Under the pieces are notes generated by a model. The model was given only the letters and a program-made list of their open reading frames with translations, did no database searches and was not told the DNA's origin. From positions 98,269,826 through 98,333,825 of the forward strand of contig CM070546.1 of assembly GCA_036346405.1 (NCBI GenBank): a stretch of DNA of 64,000 nucleotides, given 5' to 3'. Below, piece after piece: positions 43,675 through 55,387 of this stretch; the first letter of the stretch is position 1; each line of letters starts with the position of its first letter. Position numbers and translations under genes: made by a program. The stretch is from Phyllostachys edulis. Taxonomy: Eukaryota; Streptophyta; Magnoliopsida; Poales; Poaceae.

Positions 43675-44614
43675 TTAAAGCGAACCCTAGCCAAAACGAT
43701 ACGCAAGGGCAGCTCGGAGAGAAACCAACAAACTGTCGTCAACGAGTCCATAAAGATACCAAAGTTACTTGTTTCATTTGCGGCAATCCAGGGCATTTTG
43801 CGATGTTTTGTCCGAAGAACCACCAAGCTTTTACCATTCATGATAAAGATCTTCAAGGATCCATTGATCAGGGATCCGATGTCCCTTCTCAGCATACCGG
43901 TTCACCCCAACCGCCCCATTCTCAAACATCGGTACCACCAAGACCTCCAACGGTGACTCCAAGACCTTCTCCACTTGAGGCACAGCAGCTTAATGGGGGC
44001 AAAAGCTTCTATAACCACAGTACGTTCAGGCCCAACATCACTTGTTTTCATTGTGGCCGCCCCGGCCACTATACGCATCAATGCCTTGCGAGACAACAAG
44101 GGACGCCCTGGACTTATCCAACTCATACACCACCACCAGCTCCGGCAAGATCCTCACTACCTCCGGGGACGGTGTCTACTCCACCTCAAGTTCTTACACG
44201 TGGCCGAGTGAACCACGTGACTGCCGAGGAGACGGATGACGCACCCGACGTCGTTTTGGGTACTCTCTTTGTCAATTCTATTCCAACTACTGTCTTATTT
44301 TATTCGGGAGCATCTCATTCATTCATCAAAAATTCTTTTGCTGCACATCATCAAATTTAAATACATACACTTCAGCCAACTTATCAGATTCAGTCCCCGG
44401 GATCGGTTTTCCAAACCGATCAAGTCTGCCAGGACGTTAAAGTGGAAATTCAGGGGATTTACTTTTTGGCTAATCTAATAGTAATAACTTTAGTGGGTAT
44501 TGATGCGATTTTAGGAATGGATTGGCTATCCAAAAACCAGGGGAAAATCAATTGTACTCAGCTGTCTTTTTCTGTCACAAGTGAAATGGCAATCAAGTCA
44601 TTTTTGCACCTTTA
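43675..44614 (+). pseudogene. gag-like zinc knuckles 5-6 and aspartic protease (active-site Asp replaced)
   Basis: Continues the frame from 41425: two canonical knuckles (CFICGNPGHFAMFC and CFHCGRPGHYTHQC) separated by a Pro/Ser/Gln-rich linker, then the pepsin-like retroviral-type protease (VVLGTLFVNSIPTTVLFYSG, ASHSFI). The motif should read DSGA; the codon at 44301-44303 is TAT, so the catalytic aspartate is tyrosine here and the protease would be inactive. A TAA near 44358 and further stops follow, with the family block GIDAILGMDWLSKN still visible at about 44498-44540. Confidence 0.85.
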
Positions 44615-46015
44615 GTGGGCAATTCTCATCTCTATGCCATAGAAGTTAGTACTGCCCTTGAAATGGAGAAAGTACTAGTGGTATGTGAGTATTCCGATGT
44701 ATTCCCTAAAGAACTCTCAGGCATGCCCCCTGATCGAGAGGTTGAGTTCGTCAACGAGATTGCACCCAGTACTGCGCCCATTTCAAAACGGCCGTATCGT
44801 ATGCCTCCCAATGAGTTGGAAAAATTGAAGAAGCAACTCAAGGAACTCCAAGATAAAGGCTTTATTCGGCCAAGCTCCTCACCCTGGGGATGCCTGGCTA
44901 TATTCGTCAAGAAATAAGACAAGAGTTTGCGAATGTGTGTTGACTACCGTCCGTTGAACGAAGTCACTATCAAGAACAAGTATCCGCTTCCACGGATTGA
45001 TGATTTGTTCGATCAATTGAATGGAGCCCAAGTGTTCTCCAAGATTGACTTATAATTGGGCTATCATCAAATCAAGGTCAGAGTTGAAGACATCCCAAAG
45101 ACGGCATTCTCTACTCGTTATGGTTTGTACGAGTATACGGTGATGTCCTTTGGCTAAACCAATGCTCCGGCTTACTTCATGAACCTTATGAAGGTTTTCA
45201 TGGAGTATTCAGATCAGTTTGTCATAGTATTCATTGATGACATCCTTATCTACTCCAAGCCTGATGAAGAACACGAGCGGCACTTGCGATTTGTGTTAGA
45301 GAAGCTTCGTCAACATCAACTCTATGCCAAATTCAGTAAATGCGAGTTTTGGCTTCATGAAGTTAGTTTCTAGGGTCATGTTCTATCCAAGGGCAGTATC
45401 GCTGTTGATCCAAGTAAAGTACAAGATGTCCTTGATTGGAAACAACCCAAGAGCATCACCGACATTCGCAGTTTTCTTGGACTTGCGGGTTATTACCGCA
45501 GATTTATCCAGAATTTCTCAAAAATTGCGAGGTCGATGACCCAGCTTCTAAAGAAAGAAAAGAAGTTCGAATGGTCAGCAGAATGTGAGCATAGCTTTCA
45601 GATTTAAAAAGAATGTCTGACTAAAGCTCCAGTGCTCATCCTGCCTGATATTCACAAGAGCTTCGATATATACTGCGATGCATCTCGCCATGGGCTTGGT
45701 TGCGTGCTCATACAAGATGGCTGAGTTGTGGCGTATGCATCAAGGCAACTGAGGCCTCACAAGGTTAATTATCTCATGCATGACTTAGAGCTCACAACCG
45801 TAGTTCATGGTCTGAAGATATGGTGACATTACCACATCGGTAATCATTGCGAAATCTACACCGACCACAAAAGTCTTAAATACATCTTCACCCAAGCCGA
45901 TCTGAACTTGAGGCAAAGAATATGGCTCGAGTTGATCAAAGATTGTGATTTGGAACTCCATTATCATCCAGGGAAAGCCAATGTGGTAGCTGATCCTTGA
46001 GCAGAAAATCTCAAT
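44615..46015 (+). pseudogene. gypsy reverse transcriptase and RNase H (many in-frame stops)
   Basis: Starts near EYSDVFPKELSGMPPDREVE, with KRPYRMPPNELEKLKKQLKE and GFIRPSSSPWG, then CVDYRPLNEVTIKNKYPLPR, then the catalytic FIDDILIYSK (about 45229-45258) and FLGLAGYYRRFIQNFS. RNase H follows with YCDASRHGLGCVLIQDG and YTDHKSLKYIF, ending VVADP. At least eight in-frame stops interrupt the frame, several explained by one C-to-T change in a CAA, CAG or CGA codon. Order and motifs are those of Ty3-gypsy pol. Confidence 0.9.
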
Positions 46016-46039
46016 GCAACTGTTTATCAGTAACTCCCA

Positions 46040-47562
46040 TTTCGGCAAGCTTGTGTGTTGCACTGCAACGTCTGCACCTGGAGATAATTGAAGAAGGGCC
46101 TCTTGCTGCCCTTAGTGTGAATTTTACACTTGAGGACCAGATCAAAGAAGCCCAGAAGACTAACATAGAAGTAGCTCAAATTCGGGAGAAACTGAAACAA
46201 GGCGAGGTCAAATTTTTCACCGAAGATGCGCAAGGCACCCTATGGTTTGGAAACCGTTTGGTGGTGCCGTTTGATCACAACTTGAGAGAGTTGATTCTCA
46301 AGGAGGCTCACAACTCTCAATTCTTCATTCACCCCGGAAGTACCAAGATGTATCAAGACCTGAAAAAGAGGCTATGGTGGAGTCAAATGAAGAAGCAGAT
46401 CGCACAATATGTTGCTGAGTGCAATGTGTGTCAGAGAGTCAAAGCTGAGCATTTGAGACCAGCGGGTACTCTCCAACCTTTGCCCATTCTAAAATGGAAG
46501 TGGGAGGAAATTAGTATGGACTTCATCACTAGACTTCCAAGGACTCAATCTAGATCGGATTCCATATGGGTGATTGTCGATCATTTGACAAAAGTTGTCC
46601 ATTTCATTCCTGTCAAGACCACCTACACCGGGGACAAGCTAGCCGAGCTTTATATCGCGAGGATCATTTGTCTCCATGGTGTACCAAAGGTAATAGTTTC
46701 AGATAGAGGTCCGTAGTTCACATCCCATTTCTGGAAATGCTCGCATAAAGCAATAGGGACCAATCTATCATTCAGCTCCGCTTAACACCAGCAAACGGAT
46801 GGACAAACTGAGAGGGTGAATCAAATTTTAGAAGACCTTCTCCGAGCATGTGTGTTGTCCTATAGCAAGAATTGGGAAAAATGTCTGCCGTTTGCAGAGT
46901 TCTCCTACAACAATAGCTTCCAATCAAGTATACAAATGTCACCCTTTGAGGCATTGTATGGAAGAGATAGTAGGACACCTTTGAATTGGTCCGAAGCTGG
47001 GGAGAGGCCATTCTATGGTCCAACCTTGGTGGAGGATGCTGAAGAGCAAGTTCGTATCATTCGTGAGCGACTTCGGATGGCTCAATCTCTTCAGAAATCA
47101 TATGCCGCCCGTCGTCGTCGCGAGTTGAGCTTTGAGGTGGATGATCATGTTTACCTCAAAGTCTCTCCGGTGAAAGGAATGTGTCATTTCCATGTTAAAG
47201 GCAAATTGGCACCTCGCTACATCAGACCATTCCGAATTATAGCGAAATTGGGATCGGTGGCCTATCAATTGGAGTTGCCACCATCACTTTCAGATGTACA
47301 TGATGTGTTCCATGTACCACAATTGAAGAAGTGCCTTCGCGTTCCAACTGAAGCAACTAAGTTGGAAGAACTCGACTTGCAACCCGATCTTTCTTATCAG
47401 GAGCACCTGATTCGTATTCTTGAAGAAACGGAGCGCAAGACGAGAAATCGTATCAACAAGTTCCTCAAAGTTTAGTGGAGTAACCATACTGAATATGAGG
47501 CTACTTGGGAACGTGAAGACCTTATGCGAAGTGAATATCCCAATCTTTTTCCTTCTACTTGA
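46040..47562 (+). pseudogene. gypsy integrase with chromodomain-like tail (broken)
   Basis: The zinc-binding N-terminus and HHCC-type region (HNSQFFIHPGSTKMYQDLKK, RLWW, CNVCQRVKAEH), then the catalytic core (WEEISMDFITRLPRTQSRSD; FTSHFWK after a stop; QQTDGQTERVNQILEDLLRA), then the GPY/F-like module (HFHVKGKLAPRYIRPFRII) and VHDVFHVPQLKKCL. After a stop the sequence WSNHTEYEATWEREDLMRSE closes the protein, as in chromoviruses where this tail may guide integration into heterochromatin. Stops at RGP*FTS, SSA*HQQ and KV*WSN. Confidence 0.9.
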
Positions 47563-47754
47563 AGTGCCTTCGAATCAAGAAAGGAAATGTCAAACAAAGC
47601 AATGGTAAGGAAAACAAAGTAATCACTCCTTGTAACCTTGCAAGGTGTCTTAGCACTATCTTCAAAGGAAATCAAAACAACAGATGTTATATTCCTTTAG
47701 AACCTTCCTATCCAATCTCTGACCAACCCATATCTCGGGGTCGAGATCTTTTGT

Positions 47755-47767
47755 AAGGGGGGAGGTT
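47755..47767 (+). other. Polypurine tract of the gypsy element
   Basis: AAGGGGGGAGGTT immediately before the 3' LTR. Confidence 0.85.
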
Positions 47768-50700
47768 TGTCACATCCCCAAGTTAATAAAGAGGATCACT
47801 ATGCATCTTATGAGCATGCATCATTGTTTTCATGTATTTAAATTATATATTGCACTTTGAAAATCTTAAAGCACAGTCTTAAACCTACACTTCAAATTAC
47901 ACACCAATTTTTAAAACTGAAACAAATGCAGCTGAAGTTCCTTTGAAAATAATTTATTCAAATACTATATCAATTATCATAATTTAATATAATTTATCCC
48001 AAATTTTTGGGATTAGTTTTAACCCTTAGAAAATTCTAACACAATCCAACAACCTAATTTAAGTTTGAATTTAAACTGCACATTATATAACATAAATAGA
48101 GGGGTGTCAAATTTTATATGGGTGTTAGGTCATACCAGAAACACCTCTGATTTATTTAAGATTTTTAGGAATTTTATTTCTATTTTTGGTGGCCTAGTCA
48201 AAGTAGCAGTTTAGATTTCAAACTCAGTCAACCGAGTTTAACTAGGGCTTTTATGGACCATCCGATCTTAATCGAGTGGCTCATACGCGTGGTCCGATCC
48301 GCACCTGGTCAGCCCAAAAGTAACTAGGGCAAATTTGGGCCGTCCGATGGAAAAACAACGCCCCAAATCGCGTGACCGCTCGAGCGGTCCGAACGTTCAC
48401 TCGCGTTTGGACCGCCTGATGCGAAATTAACGATCCAGATCAAATGGGCTGTTTGGACCATCCGAGAGCACAGCGATTGTGGACCATTGGATCTTAATCG
48501 GACCGCCCATGTGCATGGTCAAAATGTTCACTCGCGCGTGCACACTGTTTCGTTTCGCTGACAAGGCAGGCCCGCTTGTTAGTTCTTTCTCTTTCCCTTC
48601 GCTGGCATCCTCGCGGAGCTTCTTTGCCACGTGGCCGCGACAACCTGAGTTGCTCTGTCACTGCCGTAAGCCACTGCCCATGGCAACCAATCCTAGAGCT
48701 TCTCCGTTTAACGCCGCCTCCGTCTCCGTCATTCACTGAGGATAATACCCCCCTCCTTGTCATCCATTTTCGCCATCTTTCCTCTCAGTGGCTGAGGAAG
48801 GAGAAGCTCTCTCGTGTGCATCGCTCGGGTAAGCTTCAACCGAGTGATGCCATTCTCTTTCTCGTTCTATGCCTTTTCCATTTTGGTTGTACTCATCTCC
48901 TACAGTTGTTTGTAGTGTTCAATCCACCTTGGTGCCATTAGGGTTGTTCAGGGCACGCTCCTGGGGACACCAGTGTGTCATCGTCATCTCCGAGTGGTAT
49001 TGTCCTCATTTGTGTGCGTCACATTGTGTATAAGGACATCTCAAAACTTTCCCCACAACTAATTTGAGCAATGCACGATAGGATCTGGTGAATTTGAAGC
49101 TTGGACCATTTTCGGCCGTAAAGCAACTTTTCACCTCCCACTATGATCCGGTAAGATTTTCATCGATTCATCGCTTCTAGAGCATCCTCATAGGATCTTT
49201 GAGCTATCCCAAGCACTCACTTGCTCTGTTTTGCTCAGATCGTCCTCTCTTCGTTGAAACGTGCCACCGCCATCATCTTCTCCGACGCCGTCGCTGCTTC
49301 AACTAACTCCAAGCTTCTCCAATCTTCCACTTAGCTCAGGTAACCTCCTAGTAGCTCTTATACACTTGGGCACCGGCTTATCTGGACCGCTGTGGAGCTT
49401 TACTTGCTGCATGCATTTTGGCCATAGCTCTCTCGCGAACCATCTCCGGCTAGCCGCCGCTATAGGCCACCTCAGATGCTGTAACCACTCCCTCTAGGTG
49501 CGCAACACTATTGCGCATCTAACCCTATCCTTGGTCAGCTCCGCCGCGGTGCGTAGCGCGGTGAGCCGCCGGTGAATCGCACAGGATAGGAATTCCCGTT
49601 GTCGTACACGGACATGCACTGTAGCTAAATGATTAGGCGTTAATGGCAATGATTAGTAATTAATGGATGTCTTAGCCGCGCTAATGTTTCACTTACATGC
49701 GGGCCTCACGCACAGAAAACGGCGGGGTTAAATGAAAACGAAGCGAGGCTGACGTGTGGGCCCAAGGCCGTTAGCGCTGTGCGCTATGCACGAGCACAGG
49801 TGGACCAAGCTCAGTGGACCTAGTCGCTAACAGCAGGCCCCACATGTCAGGGCATAGGTAAATCCGAGAGTTAATTGAAATATGTACTCTTATTTAGGTC
49901 CCACCGGCTAGTGACTGTAGCTAAATGCTTTATAAAATCCAAAACGTATTAATCTGCACATCGAAAAATATGATTAACTTCAAAAATACATAACTAATTC
50001 ATCTCAACTCCAAAATGGATGAAACCAGTGCTGATAATTTTCATTTTTAATGAAATTTATATTAAAATTGGTTTCAAACTTGTCTCTATAGCAGAGAATA
50101 TAATTTTGGAGAGTGATCCACAAACCTATTATTTTTACAATAAAAAAAGGCTGATAAATTTGAAAATGCATAACTAATTCATAAAAACTCCAAATGAGAT
50201 GAACTCAGATAATTTGGACTTGTAATATTATTCTCTATTTATCTGTATAATCCTTGTATCCCCTATTTCTCTACAAATTTTTACCAAATAATTAAATTAC
50301 TTGAACTAACGCTTATTGGAACCTGAAATTCAAAATGCTATAACTTTCACATAATAACTCCAAATGGAATAATTCTTTCACCTATTTTCATCTAAAATCA
50401 TTCACTAGCCATTGTAGAAAAATCATGCATTTTTTATCAATTTGGTTTTTGAGGTATTTCTCGGTGTTTATCGATATCATTAATTCTATAGATTCCGAGG
50501 CTATTGATATTGACTCCTACGCTACTGAGAGTGAACAACTGAACTACTAGCAAGTCAAGCATCATTTGAACTTTCTTTTGCATCATATTCAATCCTAGTT
50601 TTGGTTAAGTTAGTGCAATGATAATTGCTTGCATGCTATTTTGATAATGTCGCTATTTTTGGGATGTGTAGAATAGTTATATCCTATTTATTGAGGTTAA

Positions 50701-51841
50701 TCTTGAATTATTCCAGTACCACATGCTTAAGATAGGAATGTGTGAATTATATTGTTCGAGTTTGCTTAGCCATGCAAGTCTAGAAATGGTAGTTTGATTG
50801 TTGGGAATAACCCAACAATTATGGGAAACACTCATTTTCTTATATTCATTTTATTTCTGATCTTCGTATCTGTTTTATGAGATAAATTTTGTCATTTTAA
50901 ATGAGTTTTGGGGTCTGGACAAGTGTTTGCTAGTGATGGTGCCTTCGTTCACGAGATTGGATATGTGGTTGTCTTGTTCGGACCATTAAGGACCGAACTT
51001 TGGTAACGTCGTTGATTCAAGTACACTCGTGCTACCACACGTGGGATATGGGTACTGTATGGGCAAGTAGGGGGGAGGTTTTATTGGGTGAAATCTCATG
51101 GTAGTGTAAGGGCACTTGTGTTGATCATTTGTCCGTAGGAGCCGAGGTAGTGTGCAAGAGAGCACCAATTTTAATATTTACATTACCTCGATATTTCCAA
51201 TACAACTTGTGAGCCCCCTAGCAAGTGCTATCAGTTGCTTGTACTAGGTACAGAAATGTAATACCCTGGCTATTCGGAAGCCAATATGTTACTTAAAGGA
51301 CTAATATACAACAACAATGCGGAATAATTTCAAACAATAAAACAATTAATCTCGAATAAAGATCAACATCTAATGGAACAAATGTAGGAATTTAATCTGA
51401 ATTCATCGACGAATCACATTCTCTAAATGTCCAAGTATATTGAGTCAATTAAGATATTCCTATCAATAATCCAATCAAGGATCACATGCAGTTATTGAAT
51501 CAATCATAAACATAATGAAGGATAACATACTCCATTTATTACAATCCAATACTTAATGAATGATCGGAAAGAACAAGTTCATATGATTAATTTTGAACAA
51601 TGTGAAGTGAAAGAAAGAATGTGAAGTGAATGGTGTGATCCACGTGACTAATCCCTCCCATGCATGCCGTCTTCAATGGTTACCTAACACAAATAAACAC
51701 GATAAGAATGAGTCCACGACTCAGCAAGTACAACAGAATAAAGCGAACCATACTGAATATGAACATATCAATCACGGAATAGAATGCGAATGTAGAACAG
51801 ATGAATAAGAACATAATATCACAGAATAGAAATCAAAGGTA

Positions 51842-51963
51842 GAATGGATGAAATCATATGAATGAATGAAATGCATGAACTTCACTTCTGCTTATACCGG
51901 GTAGAATGGATGAAATCATATGAATGAATGAAATGCATGAACTTCACTTCTGCTTATACCGGT
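51842..51963 (+). repeat. 61-bp tandem duplication in solo LTR
   Basis: AGAATGGATGAAATCATATG ... TTCTGCTTATACCGG occurs twice in direct succession, virtually identical. Confidence 0.9.
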
Positions 51964-52544
51964 ATAGCCAGTGACACACCCGTCGGTGTTCACTTAGGCC
52001 CTCATTTAACAAAATACGGGGATCCAAGGCCCGTATGAAGAACGTATCATACGGGGATCCAAATCTGCCCACATTGGAATGGTGGGTCTTACGTGCCCAT
52101 ACTGGAATTGATGGGTCTTTTCATTCCACTTCCGTGGATGAAACATGAACAATGAATGAATGGAATGAATTATGAATAATGAAAGACATCATCTCATTAA
52201 ACATGGATTAATGAACCTGAAAAGCACAGGAAGCATCGAATCTACTCATGGATCATAGAAATAACAGTATGAACAAGAAGCACTCAGCATTCACCAACAA
52301 TAAGAATCACAAGGTACTTGCCCATGTTGGAATGATGGGACTTCACTACCCACTTCCGTGGTGAACATGAAAGAAGGAACGAATGAATATTTTGAATGTA
52401 AACATAGTATCGAAGAATCAAGGTATATCATTTATGAATGGAAATAAGAAATACCGAAATTACCCATTGCATAATCATCAATCAAGTGGAACAATCAACA
52501 AACAAGATAATTCAATCACTACTACAAAACAGGCTATAGTAGAC

Positions 52545-52850
52545 GCCCCATCACAGAGCGGTTCCTTTGGAACCGTCTGTATTAAATCTGTCGAACTGCG
52601 GGTGGCGCGGAAGCCTATCACGACGGAATTTTTAGAACCGTGCATGATAGTCATCTATCCTGAGCGGTTCTATTACAAAACCGTGCGTGATAGTACGACA
52701 GTTCTATTCACAAACCGCTCGTGATAATCCCAATCACGAGCGGTTTGAGTTCACAACCGTCGTATTACTATCCTGAGCGGTTCTATTAACAAACCGCTGC
52801 GATTGGCGATTATCCTGAGCGGTTCTTATTAAAACCGTCAGTGACCTCTC
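52545..52850. repeat. Subterminal repeats of CACTA-2, left
   Basis: Inverted and direct copies of CCTGAGCGGTTC / GAACCGTCxGTGA words, a variant of the CACAGACGGTT motif. Confidence 0.85.
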
Positions 52851-53227
52851 GCCCTTCTTGCCAGGTTCATTTGCCGCCTTCCTGCCTTCCTCGCCACCGC
52901 CCTACCGCTTTGGATCGAGCAACCCCGGCCCGTGTCAGCTGCTCCAATGATTAGATCTGCTGCTCCTCCCTAGGTGCCACACTTCCCGCCCTAGCTCTCC
53001 TCCAACTGCGGCTCCTCCTCTAATTAAGCAGATGGAGTAATACTTATTATATCCTTTATCGATCCACTAAACCGCCTCTCGATATATATATTTCAACATA
53101 TAATTAATATAGTAACTTCACCTCCAAACTTTTTTTTTTCATTTTGGAATTTTCATATATATGGCCAAACAAATGTGGCGATAAACTAAAAAAGATTAAA
53201 AACTAGAAACCTATAAATAAAGAAAGT

Positions 53228-53759
53228 TTTTCTAGTGGCGGAGGTAGGCTGCTATCTCCGCTTCAATACTTCGTGGCGGCGTGTCGAGGCGGATGGTTCG
53301 TGATCGAGCGAAGCACGAAATCGCCCACCCGTTGGCGCTCGTTCGAAAGTGTCTCGAAGACCCTCGGATTGTTGAACCAAGACAAATTGAGCCCATAGGC
53401 TCTCTTCTCTTCTTGAGGGTCTCGGCACAGTCGACTCGATGCTCTCTTGCCTCAATTAAGCGATCCAAGTGAAGGCAAGCCTCACAGAGGCGTGCAGCGT
53501 CGTTTTGGAGGACCACGTCGGCACAGCGGTAAACTCACCGAAAGTGGGAGATCACCCGGAAGACACGGCGGAGGAGGATGTCCAGACGGCGGAAGGTGGC
53601 CGTCACCCTCTCCGGCAAATTCTCGGACAGAGGAGTGAAGACATTGTTGAAATAGTGTTCTTCCGCAGCACGGTTCAACGTACAGCGAGAGAGGTGCGTG
53701 TACAGTGCGGCCAGATAGGCCATCAATACCGGCGACAAGGAAATAGAAGAGGCAACCAT
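53228..53759 (-). pseudogene. Unknown CACTA-borne ORF, copy in CACTA-2
   Basis: Homologue of the ORF in CACTA-1 (7599-8140) but on the opposite strand relative to the left terminus. It starts at ATG 53759 (MVASSISLSPVLMAYLAALY) and keeps VFTPLSENLPERV, the basic stretch FRRLDILLRRVFRVISHFR, then TGA at 53535-53537. Beyond it the homology continues in shifted frames (DVVLQNDAARLCEACLHLDR; AQFVLVQQSEGLRDTFERAP) to TACCTCCGCCACTAG at 53228-53242. A TATA box lies 64 bases upstream. Function unknown; no catalytic motif is visible. It looks like a small basic helical protein of about 170 residues before decay. Confidence 0.6.
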
Positions 53760-53822
53760 TTCTGTTTTTGTGGAGAAAGGGGATCAAGGAGGTTGTGTGA
53801 AATACATTGTAGAAGGGGACAT

Positions 53823-53832
53823 CTATTTATAG
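53823..53832 (-). promoter_or_regulatory. TATA box of the unknown ORF in CACTA-2
   Basis: CTATAAATAG on the minus strand, 64 bases upstream of the ATG at 53759; its counterpart in CACTA-1 is at 7526-7533. Confidence 0.6.
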
Positions 53833-53969
53833 AACAAGTTCTAAAGCCGGAGTGGGACACGAAGAGATATTTGGGGAGCTGTAGCGACGTTGGAAAATGA
53901 AGAGACGAAGCCGTGTGATCGTGAGACGAAGAGACACGCGGGGAAAATGAAGAGACTTGTTGTTCATTT

Positions 53970-54100
53970 CTTATATATCACAGACGGTTTTCCAATAGAA
54001 CCGTCTGTGATAAGGATACCACAAACGGTTTCTTATGAGAACTGTCTGTGATATGGAAAATATCACAGACGGTTCTATTAGAGAACCGTCTGTGATATAC
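53970..54100. repeat. Internal CACAGACGGTT array of CACTA-2
   Basis: Three inverted pairs (ATCACAGACGGTT / AACCGTCTGTGAT). It lies between the upstream regions of the minus-strand ORF and of the plus-strand gene that starts near 54110, so it could be a shared, divergent control region. Confidence 0.8.
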
Positions 54101-54376
54101 TTTTTATAAGGCAGGAAACGCTACAGTTTTGCTCTCACTTGTCACTTCCTCTCCCGCGCCCCTTAGGCTCTCGCGCGCTCGTTCGCCTCCTCTAGGGTTT
54201 AGGGCTCGCCCGTTCACCGCCAACTACGACCTCGGCGCCTCCGCCCCTGACATTGGCGCCCCCGACCTCGGCGCCCACGACCTCGGCGCCTTCGACCTCG
54301 GTGCCACCGCCCCCGACCTCAGCGCCCCCGTTCACTTCCCCGGCCGTAAGCCCCGACTCCCCATGTCGGCCTCCGC

Positions 54377-54600
54377 CTTCTGCACCGGCCTTCTCCCCGC
54401 GCCGTCCTCCTCCCCGTGTCGGCCTCCTCCCTCTGCACTGGCCTTCTCCCCGCGCCGTCCTCCTCCCCGTGTCGGCCTCCTCCCTCTGCACCGGCCTTCT
54501 CCCCGCGCCGTCCTCCTCCCCGTGTCAACCTCCTCCCCCACCTCCCTCCTCCCCGCGTCGGCCTCCTCCCCTGCACCAGCCTCCTCCCCTGCACCGGCCT
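54377..54600 (+). repeat. GC-rich minisatellite, ~54-bp unit, in the first exon of CACTA-2
   Basis: CACTGGCCTTCTCCCCGCGC then CGTCCTCCTCCCCGTGTCGG then CCTCCTCCCTCTG repeats about three times and decays into CCTCCTCCCCTGCACCGG units. It gives long Pro/Ser frames on either strand that are not real domains. Confidence 0.85.
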
Positions 54601-54607
54601 CCTCCTT

Positions 54608-55295
54608 GCACTGTGAGTTCTTGTGCGGCATCCTCTCTGTGAGTATTGGTCCTCTGTGGCAGTTCGGTTGATCTTTGCATATATATATTTGAAGTGCTAG
54701 TTGATACCTTGATCTCATATTAGTTCGATTTACGAATCTATCTGAAGATGTTGCAAATTGATCGGTGGGCTTTGTTGACATGCTCTGTGATGAACTACAT
54801 CTTATCTTGAGATTGAATGTGATAGTTAGTTCATACTTGAGCTCTATTGTATTACTTGCTCTTGTCAATATGATGTCTTTATTAATTGGTTACTTTCGGT
54901 TGAGCTCATAGTTCTATTGCAAATTGATCGAGTTCTATTGACTAGTTTGTGATTCTTCTAGTAGTCTCAGATGAGCTCATTCAACTTTTCATTTGCCATC
55001 TTGATCTCTGTAGTCAACCTCTGTTTGATGGAAGTTTAATCTGTTTTAGCTTATGAGTTGAGATCATTTGACAGTTAAGCAAAGTATTGTTTAGAGCTCA
55101 TAGTTTGAATTTATATTATCATATTCATTTAATGAAGAGTATATAGACAATAGGATTGAGATGGCAAAGACTTGTTCTTTAGCTACTCTCCTACGAGAGC
55201 ACATAATATCATCAATCAATATGTTGGAATAGTGTTTGTGCACCGTGAGTTCTTGTGCAAAGATCCTCTCTGTGAGTATTACTCCTCTGGCGATT

Positions 55296-55387
<92 letters not shown>

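Noticed and set aside
48576..48941. 121-residue plus frame as a gene
   Set aside because: It lies in LTR sequence, has no recognisable motif, and sits in a GC-rich zone.
48060..50958. A separate mobile element inserted in the gypsy 3' LTR
   Set aside because: No terminal repeats or target duplication at the borders; a deletion in the other LTR with an ATT overlap explains the difference better.
54129..54868. 180-residue plus frame and 178-residue minus frame
   Set aside because: They translate a GC-rich minisatellite; the repeats give open frames in several phases.
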